Part shown: one piece after another, positions 1-8,671 of the stretch | Position numbering within the stretch: position 1 is the stretch's first letter | Layout of the letters: each line of letters begins with the position of its first letter | Origin: an uncultured Clostridia bacterium | GTDB lineage: Bacteria > Bacillota > Clostridia > Christensenellales > Pumilibacteraceae | Length of the DNA: 15,089 nt | Reading direction: 5' to 3' | Assembly: GCA_934277845.1 (NCBI GenBank) | Contig: CAKQVV010000029.1 | Coordinates: forward strand, 1-15,089 | Program-made: the position numbers and the translations under genes | Notes under the pieces: generated by a model | The model's database searches: none | Seen by the model: only the letters and a program-made list of their open reading frames with translations | What the model was told of the DNA's origin: nothing

Positions 1-77
1 TTGAACTTGTACGCGCCGTCGGCTTTCTCGCTCTTCCACATGGACACGGAAGTCGTGTCGAGATAGAGTTTTTCGAG
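1..77 (-). repeat. 77-bp exact repeat, copy at the window edge
   Basis: Bases 1-77 are identical to 1312-1388. They encode the same Ig-like linker segment (…KLYLDTTSVSMWKSEKADGA…) of the large lipoprotein. The repeat may extend beyond base 1, because the matching copy continues to diverge only in sequence not visible here. Confidence 0.95.
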
Positions 78-3000
78 CGGATAATACTTGATCGTGAACG
101 TTCTCTCGACATCGCCGATCTTCGCGGTGACGGTTACGCCCGCTTTGAAGTCGTCGATCTTATCCTGAGGAACGCTGAGCGTGTAAACTCCCGCAGTTTC
201 ATTGATCGCTACGCCTTCGGGAAGTCCCGTAAAGGTTGCGCCCGTCGTAATCGCGCCGCTGCCGTTAGTAGTGAAGTTGACGGGTGCGTTGAACGCCTCG
301 CCTGCTCCGAGCGTCGCTACGTCGGCAAAGTCGAATGAGAGATTATCGACGTACCAGCCGACCTGTTCCAGAATCTCGCCATAGTAGCTGTCGAGTCCTT
401 CGATCTCTTTTGCGGTAAGTACGCGATTGACGAGCGTGAAGTCATCGAGTCCGATGGCCTTGTCGGTGTAACCGCCGCCGGTGCCGTCGCCGTCTAGATT
501 GCAACCGGGTGCGCCGATGCCGAGCGTATTGTAGCCGCTGACGTCGAACGAGCCGTCATAAGCGACGCTGTCGGTGATTGCCGCTACGCCGTCAATGTAA
601 ACGACATATTTGACGGTGCCTTCGGTCGAACGATCGAACGTGACCGTCCAACGCTGCCAGCCGTCGGTAATTTTGGAAACAGCAGAACTATAACCCTTAT
701 TCGTACCGCCGACCTTGACCTGAACCGTATCTTTTCTGACGCGGACGGAGAAACCGTTTGCGCCGTCTACGTTGCCCGTACCGAAGAGTACGAACGCGTA
801 GCCCGCTTTTGCTCCCGGTACTCCGTTGATATAGTCGTCGAGAGCGTATTTCCTGACATCTGCGCCGTTGACGAGCATGGATACGGTGAAACTGCCGGTG
901 CCGAGCGTGGTTGCGAGTTTGACGGAAGTATTTTTCTGGTTAGCCGCAAAATACTTGTCGCCCGCGTACTTCGCGCCGTCGGCGTAGGTTACTTCGCCTC
1001 TGGTTACGGACGCGTTATTTGCGATTTTGTCGGTAACGTTGCCGTCAAAGTCGATATACGCTTTTGTATTGTTCGCGATTGCCGCGACTTCATCGGCGGT
1101 GAAGTACTTGTATTCGAAGGTGAACGCCGCGGTTTCCGCTTCGTCCTTGCTTGCGGTCACGGTTTCGATTCCGGTGAGTGCTTCTACGGTTGCCGCCGGG
1201 ACACTGAACGCATAGATACCGTTGCCGGCGTAGGTTGCGTGTTCGTTCCACTTGTCGAACGTGACGCCGCCGAGTCCGATCGTGTGTTCGTCATCCGCGT
1301 ATACGCCGATATTGAACTTGTACGCGCCGTCGGCTTTCTCGCTCTTCCACATGGACACGGAAGTCGTGTCGAGATAGAGTTTTTCGAGAGCGACGTATTT
1401 AACGGTGAACTTTCTCTCTACGCCGCCGATCTTCGCGGTGACGGTCACGCCGCCTTTGAGCGAGCCGAGTTTGTCATAAGGAACGGTAAGCGTGTACGTG
1501 CCGGGTGCCGATATGCTTTCGGTGATCGTGACGCCTTCGGGCAGTCCCGTAAAGGTCGCGCCGAAGATGTTCGCGCCGCTGCCGTTGGTAGTGAAGTTGA
1601 CGAACGCGGTGAACGGCGTACCTTCGGTAACTTCGGTAAAGTCGAACGCAACGTTGTCGACGTGCCACCCTGCCGCTTTGACGATTTCGGTGTAGTAACT
1701 GTCAAGTCCTTCGATTTCCTTGTCGGTGAGTACTTTTCTCACGAGCGTGAAGTTGTCGATTTCGGATGTCTTGGTCGACCAGTTAAAGTTGCCGCCGAAG
1801 TAGACTGTGCCGTTGCCGAGAACCTGACCTTTCGCCATAGAACGGGTTTTGGTCTGGACTTTTACGCCGTCGATATAGAGCGTGATCTTGACGGTTTCGA
1901 GAGTTTCGTCGTCGTTTTCAAGACCGCGTTCGACTACGAGCGTAAATCTCTGCCAAGCGTCGAGTTTAATCTTGCCTTTGGTGTCGTTGAAGTAGTGGTT
2001 TGCACCGGCATTGTCACCGACCTGAATACGGAGTACCTGATTCTGTCCGTGTACGGAGAACTGGAACGTTCCGGGGTTGGAATCACTATCGAACGTCGAG
2101 GTGACGAGTTCGTAGCCGGCGTTGCCGTTGAAGTACTCGGAGTAGATCTTCGAGTCGAACGACATCGTGAAACTATCCGTGCCGAGCGAAATAGCCGCGC
2201 CTACGGTGTTGGTATTGAAGGTTACTTTGAGTGCGGTGTTCTCGCCGTCGTGATCCGAGTAAATCGCCTCGCCCTTAACGGGTGCGGTCGTACTGCCCGA
2301 GATCTTGTCGGCAATATTGCCGTTGAAGTCGTAGTACACGTCGGTTGCGCTTGCGACAGCCGCAAGTTCCTCTGCTGTCAGGTATTTGTACTCGAATCTG
2401 AAGTCAGCCGAAGTTGCATCCGTTTTGTTAACAACGACGATCTTTGTCGCGGTGAGGGTTTCGACTACGGACGCGGGAACGGTGAACGTATAGGTGCCGT
2501 CACCGTTGTCGACTGAATAATCGTTCCAGTCGCCGAACGACGCTCCTTTTACCATAGCGGTAAGATCCGCGTCGCCGTAGACACCCACGGTGAATACGTA
2601 GTTGTCGCCGACTCTGTTTTTCTTCCATGCGGTGACTTCGGTCGCGTCGAGATAAAGCGCTTCGAGAGCGACGTATTTAACGGTAAACTGTTTCGTTACG
2701 CCGTTTTGTGTGTAGGTCGTAATCACGCCGTCCTTGAATTCCGCGACTTTGTCTGCGGGGATCGTGAGCGTGAAGTAGTCGGCGCCGTCCGCTTTGGTGA
2801 TATATGGAGCGATTTCCGCGCCGAATGTGACGTCGGTCACGTCGACGACGGTGCCGTCATCGGGGTATGCCGTTACTCTCAACTGCTGAGTGTAGCCGTC
2901 TGCCGTCACGGCGTTGAAATCGAACGTTACGTTGTCGGTAGCGAACGCGTACTTGGCGTTGGCTTCGTTCACCCACGCGATCATGTTGAGCAATTCGCCG

Positions 3001-5462
3001 AACGAATAGGTGCCGGTCGTGTAGATAAATTCGTCAATGCCGATCGACTTGTCGGTATAACTGTTGCCGCTGCCGTCGCCGTCGAGTTTACAACCGGGGA
3101 TGCCGATGCCCACGGTGTTGTAGTTCTCAACGTCGAGAGAAATTGCGGAATCGAGATCGATGGTCTTGCTTGCGACCTTCTGATTGTCGATGTAAAGCGT
3201 ATAGGTAAGTTTACCCTCGGTTTCTCTGTCGACCATAAAGGTCCAACGCTGCCAGCCGTCGGATATATAGGTAAGCGCATTTGCGTGATCGTAACGTTTG
3301 CCGTCCGGCATTCTTACGAACACGTTATCGCGTCTTGCCTGCAATGCGAAACCTTTGGTTCCGTCGACGTTGCCCGTGCCGAAAAGCACCATTGAGTAGC
3401 CGCCTTCGGTATCGGTTTTGAAGTAGTTCTTGACATCCGTGCCGTTGACCATAGCGGACATCACGAAACTGCCGGTGCCGACAGTGGTCGCGAGTTTAAC
3501 GGACGATCTTCTCATATTTGCGGCATAGTAGCCGTTGATTGCGGAGCCGGTGCCGTACTTAACAAGGCTCGGGGTTCCGCGGTCGACGACAGCGGTTGCG
3601 TCGCCGACGTGGTTTTTAATGCCGCCGTCGAAGTTGACGTACGCCTTTACCCTGCTCGTGTCGAACTTCGAGGAGTCGATGTCGACGTATTCGATGGTAA
3701 AGTCTGCGTACACGCCGTCTTCGAGCGTAAAGCGAGCGACCTTGCCGCCCTCGAATTTAGCCGCTTCGGACTGGGGAACGGTCATCGTGTAGGTGCCGTC
3801 GCCGTTGTCGGTGAACTGCGTGCCGGTGACGCCGGTCACGGAGAATTCGCCGCCGGTTACCGGTTTAATCGCGGTTTCAAAACCTGCGGAAGTTACCGCG
3901 TCGACGTATTTCGGCGTTACGGTTGCTTTATAGGTGCCGTCGCCGCCCTTGAAGAACACTACGTCGGGTACTTCCACTCCGCCGAACACGAAACCGTCGG
4001 CTTTGGTGAAGCGGAAGAAAGTCTTTTGCGGATTCATATCCGCAGAGCCTACGCCGGTGACTTCGGCACCTGCCGGAGCAAGGTATTTCCACTCGGTGCT
4101 GCCCGGAGTCTCCGCGTCGCTGCGGCTCCAGTAGATGCAGTTGAATATCGCGATCTGGGATTTCTGTTCTTCGGTGGTTGCGCCGAACGCCGACCACGGA
4201 ATAAAGATTTCGCCCTGCCAGCCGTCTACGCCGTCGTAGCCGTTTTCGGTATCTACAGATTTATTGAACTCGCCGCCGTTCTTGACCGAGCCTGCAACCT
4301 TTGCCGGGAAGTAGGACGAAGTCCAGGGATACTGCGACGACGGGTTTGCTCTGTAACGGAGCGTACCTCCGCCCACGGCGAAACGGAACTGCACCGCGGA
4401 GTCGTTGGTAAGTTCGGTTGCTCCCAGCGCGCTGACGAAGATTTCCGCGCCGGTATTGTATTTGGTCTGTCGATCGGGGCTGTACCAGACTTCCGGATCG
4501 TTGCTGTCAAGACCGATATACACGCCGTTCTCGCCGAATAGCGCATAGGTCGTCAGCGAAATGCCGGTACTCTTGTGAGTAATGGTTTTGCCCTTGCCTG
4601 CGTTTATGATTTCCTGCCACTTCTCGTCGTCGAGTTTACCGTCGACGTTCATGTCGGCATCGGGAGTGACGTAGTTTGCGTCGAGATAACTGTACTTGTC
4701 GTCGCCGGCGAGAATACTGTTCTCGGTCACGCCGATCCAGCTGCCGGGCGAAACGTAACTGGTGCCCTTGAAGAAGGTGTTGTCAAGACGCTCTTCTCTT
4801 TCAAGCACGCGCGACTGAACGAACGACGCGGTATACTGAATTGCATCGGTTTTGCCGCCGATCAGGTCATAGGACACCGCAAGTTCGACGACGTAGCCGT
4901 TCGCGCCCTTGCGCTCGTTGATCTTTCCGTCGATACGCGTGCCGGCTTTGTACTTGCCCGCGACTTTGGTCTGGAACCACATATTGCCGCCGCTGGGGAC
5001 CCAGTAGGTCACGTTGGGGGCGCTGCCGTTCTCCCACGGAGTGACGCGAACGGAAATGCAGCCCTTGCCGAACGTGAAGTTGTCGAGTGCGGACAGATAA
5101 AGTTCCACGCCCGTATTACGCGACTGTTTACGCGATTGATTGACGAAAATCGTGTTGTCGGTTACGTCGAACGCAAAGTACAACGCTTTCTCGCCGAAGT
5201 GAGTGTACACGTCCATTTTGAGCGGTTCTTCGTCGGTCGAGTACGAACTGACCGCGCTCATCTTGTTGTTTACGTTCGCCCACGCCTCTTCGTCGAGAAC
5301 GCCGTCGAGCGTCATGTCCGCGTCACCCTCGAACTGAATCGAGTTATCGCCGCCCGAAAAGTCGGTGTAATCGTCGAACTTGTACTTGTTGCCCGCACAA
5401 GCAAATACGGTTACGGACATAAGAAGGACGAGCAGCAATATAATTAAACTCTTCTTTCTCAT
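1..5462 (-). CDS. Large modular surface lipoprotein with CBM9-like and LamG domains (3' end outside window)
   Basis: The frame starts at ATG 5462, 8-10 bases after a GGAGGG ribosome site, and I read it open to base 1 (1,820 codons plus 2 bases). No stop is reached, so the C-terminus is missing. Residues 1-22 are a lipoprotein signal peptide (MRKK, hydrophobic core, lipobox VFA|C with Cys22). Two CBM9-like domains follow at about 45-240 and 265-485; both open with a DG-x-LD-(D/E)E-x-W motif and end in a typical E-x-x-(I/V)-(P/S) strand. Three LamG/concanavalin-like domains lie at about 605-820, 1040-1258 and 1465-1697, each with a DxWQRxT strand followed by LYIDxxK/V. Ig-like beta modules (DGTYTxTVP, FTVKYVALE) sit between them. 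The family knowledge is that CBM9 and LamG modules bind glycans. I infer a cell-surface polysaccharide-binding protein working with the adjacent GH43 enzyme, 12 bp upstream. No catalytic domain is visible, but one could lie beyond the edge. Confidence 0.85.
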   Translation of the reverse strand, partial: MRKKSLIILLLVLLMSVTVFACAGNKYKFDDYTDFSGGDNSIQFEGDADMTLDGVLDEEAWANVNNKMSAVSSYSTDEEPLKMDVYTHFGEKALYFAFDVTDNTIFVNQSRKQSRNTGVELYLSALDNFTFGKGCISVRVTPWENGSAPNVTYWVPSGGNMWFQTKVAGKYKAGTRIDGKINERKGANGYVVELAVSYDLIGGKTDAIQYTASFVQSRVLEREERLDNTFFKGTSYVSPGSWIGVTENSILAGDDKYSYLDANYVTPDADMNVDGKLDDEKWQEIINAGKGKTITHKSTGISLTTYALFGENGVYIGLDSNDPEVWYSPDRQTKYNTGAEIFVSALGATELTNDSAVQFRFAVGGGTLRYRANPSSQYPWTSSYFPAKVAGSVKNGGEFNKSVDTENGYDGVDGWQGEIFIPWSAFGATTEEQKSQIAIFNCIYWSRSDAETPGSTEWKYLAPAGAEVTGVGSADMNPQKTFFRFTKADGFVFGGVEVPDVVFFKGGDGTYKATVTPKYVDAVTSAGFETAIKPVTGGEFSVTGVTGTQFTDNGDGTYTMTVPQSEAAKFEGGKVARFTLEDGVYADFTIEYVDIDSSKFDTSRVKAYVNFDGGIKNHVGDATAVVDRGTPSLVKYGTGSAINGYYAANMRRSSVKLATTVGTGSFVMSAMVNGTDVKNYFKTDTEGGYSMVLFGTGNVDGTKGFALQARRDNVFVRMPDGKRYDHANALTYISDGWQRWTFMVDRETEGKLTYTLYIDNQKVASKTIDLDSAISLDVENYNTVGIGIPGCKLDGDGSGNSYTDKSIGIDEFIYTTGTYSFGELLNMIAWVNEANAKYAFATDNVTFDFNAVTADGYTQQLRVTAYPDDGTVVDVTDVTFGAEIAPYITKADGADYFTLTIPADKVAEFKDGVITTYTQNGVTKQFTVKYVALEALYLDATEVTAWKKNRVGDNYVFTVGVYGDADLTAMVKGASFGDWNDYSVDNGDGTYTFTVPASVVETLTATKIVVVNKTDATSADFRFEYKYLTAEELAAVASATDVYYDFNGNIADKISGSTTAPVKGEAIYSDHDGENTALKVTFNTNTVGAAISLGTDSFTMSFDSKIYSEYFNGNAGYELVTSTFDSDSNPGTFQFSVHGQNQVLRIQVGDNAGANHYFNDTKGKIKLDAWQRFTLVVERGLENDDETLETVKITLYIDGVKVQTKTRSMAKGQVLGNGTVYFGGNFNWSTKTSEIDNFTLVRKVLTDKEIEGLDSYYTEIVKAAGWHVDNVAFDFTEVTEGTPFTAFVNFTTNGSGANIFGATFTGLPEGVTITESISAPGTYTLTVPYDKLGSLKGGVTVTAKIGGVERKFTVKYVALEKLYLDTTSVSMWKSEKADGAYKFNIGVYADDEHTIGLGGVTFDKWNEHATYAGNGIYAFSVPAATVEALTGIETVTASKDEAETAAFTFEYKYFTADEVAAIANNTKAYIDFDGNVTDKIANNASVTRGEVTYADGAKYAGDKYFAANQKNTSVKLATTLGTGSFTVSMLVNGADVRKYALDDYINGVPGAKAGYAFVLFGTGNVDGANGFSVRVRKDTVQVKVGGTNKGYSSAVSKITDGWQRWTVTFDRSTEGTVKYVVYIDGVAAITDSVAYDGSFDVSGYNTLGIGAPGCNLDGDGTGGGYTDKAIGLDDFTLVNRVLTAKEIEGLDSYYGEILEQVGWYVDNLSFDFADVATLGAGEAFNAPVNFTTNGSGAITTGATFTGLPEGVAINETAGVYTLSVPQDKIDDFKAGVTVTAKIGDVERTFTIKYYPLEKLYLDTTSVSMWKSEKADGAYKF
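1312..1388 (-). repeat. 77-bp exact repeat, internal copy
   Basis: This is the second copy of the segment at 1-77, 1,311 bases away. That distance equals 437 codons, so the repeats are in frame and mark one full Ig-LamG-Ig unit of the lipoprotein. Confidence 0.95.
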
Positions 5463-5474
5463 TGTTTCCCTCCG

Positions 5475-7361
5475 TTAAGCGGTCTTGCCGAGAACCACTA
5501 TCTCGTTTATTTTAAGACCGTTTCTTTTTTCACCTTTCTTTATGGTCAACCTTATTTTATTTACGCTGATTTCGTTGAACTCGGCAATCGCCGCGCCGCC
5601 CGTGCGCATGGTGTAATAAGTTTCGTCGATGTCCTCGAGTTCCTCGGGACTGTAAATGAAGTCGAGCGGAACGATGTTGGCGTTGATGCAGAAGCCGAGA
5701 TTGTTAATCACCGCGATGCCTGTTTTGCCGTTTGCGTCGCGGAACGCCATTTCGATTTTCTCGATGCCGGCAAAAGAATCCATGAATACGCCGCTGTTGT
5801 AAACCATGATCGCACGCGCGGTAACGTAATCGTCGAAGTCAAGCGTGATTACCGTTTCTTTTCCGTCGACTTCGAATTCTGCGATATTGTCGCTGAGGAA
5901 CGACGAGGCGTCCTCGCTCGAGTGCATTGCGATAAGGTTGTCTGTGAGAAGTTTCGCGTCGCTGCCCGATGCCGCGTGAGTTGCGGTGACGGTGGCGAGA
6001 GGCGCAATGTTCTTGTATCCGCTGACCGCTGCCGGCAGAGCCTGAATGGTCTTGGTGGGACCGTTGGCGTGGAGTACCTTTTGTCCCTTGTTGTTTTCGT
6101 GCAGGAACACGCGGTCAAAGCCCTGTCCGCGGCTGCCGAGCGCGCCGGTGGCGCTGACGGGATAACTGTGGTAAACGATCCAGAGTTCGTCGCCCACTTC
6201 GATGAACGAGTGGTGTCCGGACGAGTTCATATCCCAGTCGGTGCCGGGCGAGCAGATGATGCCGCCGTCCGCGCCCTGAACTTTGGTGAAAGGTCCGAGC
6301 GGCGAAGATGCGGTAGCCTGCCCTACCGGATAAAGTTTGTCGTTGGTAGAACCGATAGAGAACGTCATATAATAGGTGCCGTCGGCGTAATAAGCGAACG
6401 GACCTTCGTCGATTTTGAGGGTGTAACCCTTGACGTCGTACTGCTGGTTTCTGTCCGAATTGATCGCGCCTTCTACGGTAAGATAACCGAAAGCGGTGAT
6501 ACGCGTGACGGTGGAATAATCGGGCGTCACCCAGTCTTTCATCTTCACGCCCCAGATCTCGTTGCTGGTGTCGACGCAACGGTTACGGCAGAAGTACAGA
6601 TACTTGTCGCCGGTAGCGGGATCGACGAACGGAGCCGGATCGATGAAGGAACGACCGGAACGGTAGAGTTCCCAGTCCTTTGCCGCGTTCTCGTCGAGGT
6701 TGATGCCAGTTTCGGGGTTTATGTACTCGATATCGAAAAGCGGAACGGAAGCGTCCATATAGGTGCCGTTCTTGTTCGTGCCGGTATATTCGGTGTAAGG
6801 TCCGCCGGGTGCGGTAGCGATAGCCACCGCGAGATAGTTGGTGCCTTTTCTCAGCACTTTCTCGGTGGGCGAAGTCGCGGCGCAGTAGTACATGAAGAAC
6901 AAACCTTTTTTGTCGGCTTCTTCCGCGGTACCCTTGTTGTAGTCGCCCCAGCGCGCGTCTTTATCGTACATGAGTTGGGGTGCCCAGAATTTCTCTGTGC
7001 CGAAATGGTTTCTTGCCGGAGTAAAACCGTCGCCCGCGAGTTCCCAGTCGATAAAGTTTTTGGACGAACTTACCGAATAGGACCTGCCGGTCGAAGTACC
7101 GCTGGTAAAGAAAGTGCCTGCCCACTCACCCTCGTCGATATAAATCGTCGTGGGATCGCCGTACTTTGTTTCGAGATCGTTGCGGTAGAACAGGTTGCGA
7201 TTGTAATTCCCGTCCTGAGCCGTGTTCTCATAACTGTAATGCGGCAGTTCGGTTTCGCCGAAGTCCGCTTTGCCCATTCCGTTTCCGCAACCGGTCACAA
7301 TCCCTCCTACGGAGCAAACGCACATAAGACATGCGAGCAGCCCCTTCAATTTTTTATTCAT
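5475..7361 (-). CDS. Glycoside hydrolase family 43-type lipoprotein with C-terminal discoidin-like domain
   Basis: The protein has 628 residues. A lipoprotein signal peptide ends in lipobox IVTG|C (Cys25), so it is probably anchored outside the membrane. The GH43 five-bladed propeller covers about 55-430. Likely active-site residues are D69 (GDPTTIYI, general base), D241 (FIDPAPFVD, pKa modulator) and E319 (DEGPFAYY, general acid); H383/H384 (SSGHHSF) match the conserved histidine region. Residues from about 450 to the end form a beta-rich segment that resembles an F5/8-type (discoidin-like) carbohydrate-binding domain. GH43 enzymes cleave arabinose- or xylose-containing and some galactan glycans; the substrate cannot be set from this sequence. 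AAGGAGG precedes the ATG by 6 bases. It is followed after 12 bp by the large CBM9/LamG lipoprotein, so the two are probably co-expressed and act on the same glycan. Confidence 0.88.
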   Translation of the reverse strand: MNKKLKGLLACLMCVCSVGGIVTGCGNGMGKADFGETELPHYSYENTAQDGNYNRNLFYRNDLETKYGDPTTIYIDEGEWAGTFFTSGTSTGRSYSVSSSKNFIDWELAGDGFTPARNHFGTEKFWAPQLMYDKDARWGDYNKGTAEEADKKGLFFMYYCAATSPTEKVLRKGTNYLAVAIATAPGGPYTEYTGTNKNGTYMDASVPLFDIEYINPETGINLDENAAKDWELYRSGRSFIDPAPFVDPATGDKYLYFCRNRCVDTSNEIWGVKMKDWVTPDYSTVTRITAFGYLTVEGAINSDRNQQYDVKGYTLKIDEGPFAYYADGTYYMTFSIGSTNDKLYPVGQATASSPLGPFTKVQGADGGIICSPGTDWDMNSSGHHSFIEVGDELWIVYHSYPVSATGALGSRGQGFDRVFLHENNKGQKVLHANGPTKTIQALPAAVSGYKNIAPLATVTATHAASGSDAKLLTDNLIAMHSSEDASSFLSDNIAEFEVDGKETVITLDFDDYVTARAIMVYNSGVFMDSFAGIEKIEMAFRDANGKTGIAVINNLGFCINANIVPLDFIYSPEELEDIDETYYTMRTGGAAIAEFNEISVNKIRLTIKKGEKRNGLKINEIVVLGKTA

Positions 7362-7489
7362 CGTTTACCTCCTTAATTTTTTTCAAGCGGTCGATGTCCG
7401 CTTTATCGCCGGCACATATTCTTTATTCAGTATATGCTTTGCGGCGTTATCGCCCCGTCTAAACGGAAACGGAGCGTTAATTCCTTTGT
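7362..7489 (-). other. Intergenic gap inside the carbohydrate operon
   Basis: This 128-base gap separates the oxidoreductase from the GH43 gene. It holds two small hairpins: GGCG/CGCC around a tetraloop near 7443-7454, and AAGCGG/CCGCTT (7385-7390 with 7398-7403) a few bases before the GH43 ribosome site. Neither is followed by a U-tract on the minus strand, so I see no terminator. A TATACT near 7430 has no suitable -35. It may be an mRNA processing or stability region separating cytoplasmic from surface genes. Confidence 0.45.
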
Positions 7490-8671
7490 TTATTTCTTGT
7501 CGCCGTAACTTCCGGCAGTATCCAGCACGGCTTCTTTCGCGGTTTTAAGACGCGAGGTCGCTATGCGCTTACTGAGTTCCTCGAAATAGAGGTCGTCGTC
7601 GAACGGCAGGTCTACGGTTTTGTCGAGCCAGGTCGAGAGAAGCATTGCGTCGGCAAGTTCCACTCCTTTGATGCCCTCTTTGCCGTCGATGAACTGCGGA
7701 GCGATGCCGAGAACCGCGTCGGCAACGTTGTTGAGCACGCGGACGTGCTGTTCTATGCCGTCGTCCTCGACTTCAACGTCGATCTTTTCCCACTCGGGCG
7801 CGCCGAAGCCTTTGGTCCAGGTCTTGTTGAATTCGCGTTCGTTCTGTTTGAGTTTCTTGTAGACGAGTTTGTTGTCGTCGAAAATGAGTTCGCCGCCGTC
7901 GCCCACGATCTCGAAGCGGTTGGTGCCGGGAGCGTCCGCCGTGGTTGTAATGAACACGCCGGTCGCGCCGCCGGGGTACTCGAAGTAGGCCGTCACGTCG
8001 TCCTCGACCTCGATGTCGTGCCACTTGCCGAAGTGGCAGAACGCGCGGACTTTATTCGGCATCATGTTCGGGATCCACTGGAAGAGGTCGATATTGTGCG
8101 GTGCCTGATTGAACAGCACGCCGCCGCCCTCGCCTGCCCAGGTTGCGCGCCAGTTGCCGCTGTCGTAATAGGACTGCGAACGGTACCAGTCGGTGATGAT
8201 CCAGTTAAGACGCTTGATATTGCCCACCGCGCCGTCAAGCACCATCCGGCGCATTTTGCGGAAGATCGGGTGGGTGCGCTGATTGAACATAAGCGCGAAA
8301 ATCTTGTCCGACTTTGCCGCGCGCTCGTTCATTTCCTTGACCTGTTTGGTGTAGACGCCTGCGGGTTTTTCGCAAATGACGTTAAGTCCCGCGTCGAGGG
8401 CTTTGATTACGAGTCCGGGGTGATCGTAGTGCGGAACCGCGATGACGGCAACGTCGATAAGACCGCTGTCGAACATTTTTTCCGCGTCGTCGAAGAACGT
8501 GACCGCCGACGGATCGGTGAGTTTTTTCTTTATATTCTCGATTTTTTCGGGGTTAATATCGCAAGCCGCGGTGAGCACGCCGTTTTTTACGCTTTTGCCG
8601 TCGTTGAGCCATTTGCAATGACTGCTGCCCATGTTGCCGATACCGACAACGCCGAACCTTACTTTATCCAT
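7490..8671 (-). CDS. Gfo/Idh/MocA family NAD(P)-dependent oxidoreductase
   Basis: The protein has 393 residues and no signal peptide, so it acts in the cytoplasm. The N-terminal Rossmann fold shows the dinucleotide motif GVVGIGNMGSSH (GxGxxG at 10-15), and the family signature EKPAG is at 101-105. The C-terminal alpha/beta domain carries the GGGVLFNQAPHNID segment, with H192 and D195 where the family has its catalytic residues. The family oxidises or reduces sugar and polyol hydroxyls, for example myo-inositol, glucose or glycosides at C3. The start overlaps the upstream isomerase gene by 13 bp and has AAGGAG ten bases ahead, which indicates translational coupling. Sitting next to two TIM-barrel isomerase-type genes, it probably supplies or consumes a keto-sugar in one short pathway. 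The exact substrate is unknown. Confidence 0.9.
   Translation of the reverse strand: MDKVRFGVVGIGNMGSSHCKWLNDGKSVKNGVLTAACDINPEKIENIKKKLTDPSAVTFFDDAEKMFDSGLIDVAVIAVPHYDHPGLVIKALDAGLNVICEKPAGVYTKQVKEMNERAAKSDKIFALMFNQRTHPIFRKMRRMVLDGAVGNIKRLNWIITDWYRSQSYYDSGNWRATWAGEGGGVLFNQAPHNIDLFQWIPNMMPNKVRAFCHFGKWHDIEVEDDVTAYFEYPGGATGVFITTTADAPGTNRFEIVGDGGELIFDDNKLVYKKLKQNEREFNKTWTKGFGAPEWEKIDVEVEDDGIEQHVRVLNNVADAVLGIAPQFIDGKEGIKGVELADAMLLSTWLDKTVDLPFDDDLYFEELSKRIATSRLKTAKEAVLDTAGSYGDKK

Noticed and set aside
1239..2516. 425-codon plus-strand open frame
   Set aside because: It lies antisense to the large lipoprotein. The encoded protein has low-complexity V/E/R-rich composition with no recognisable fold, and the length is explained by C/G-ending codons on the other strand.
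2706..5447. Further plus-strand open frames of 229, 310 and 290 codons
   Set aside because: They are shadows of the same minus-strand lipoprotein, with no credible ribosome sites or protein families.
1..5462. CRISPR array or tandem DNA repeat
   Set aside because: The repetition is at protein-domain scale, in frame and diverged; there are no short regular repeats with unique spacers.
5922..7376. 484-codon plus-strand open frame
   Set aside because: It is antisense to the GH43 gene, which has clear catalytic motifs and a ribosome site. The same codon-bias effect explains this frame.
7362..7489. Terminator between the oxidoreductase and GH43 genes
   Set aside because: The hairpins are short and are followed on the minus strand by A-rich, not U-rich, sequence.
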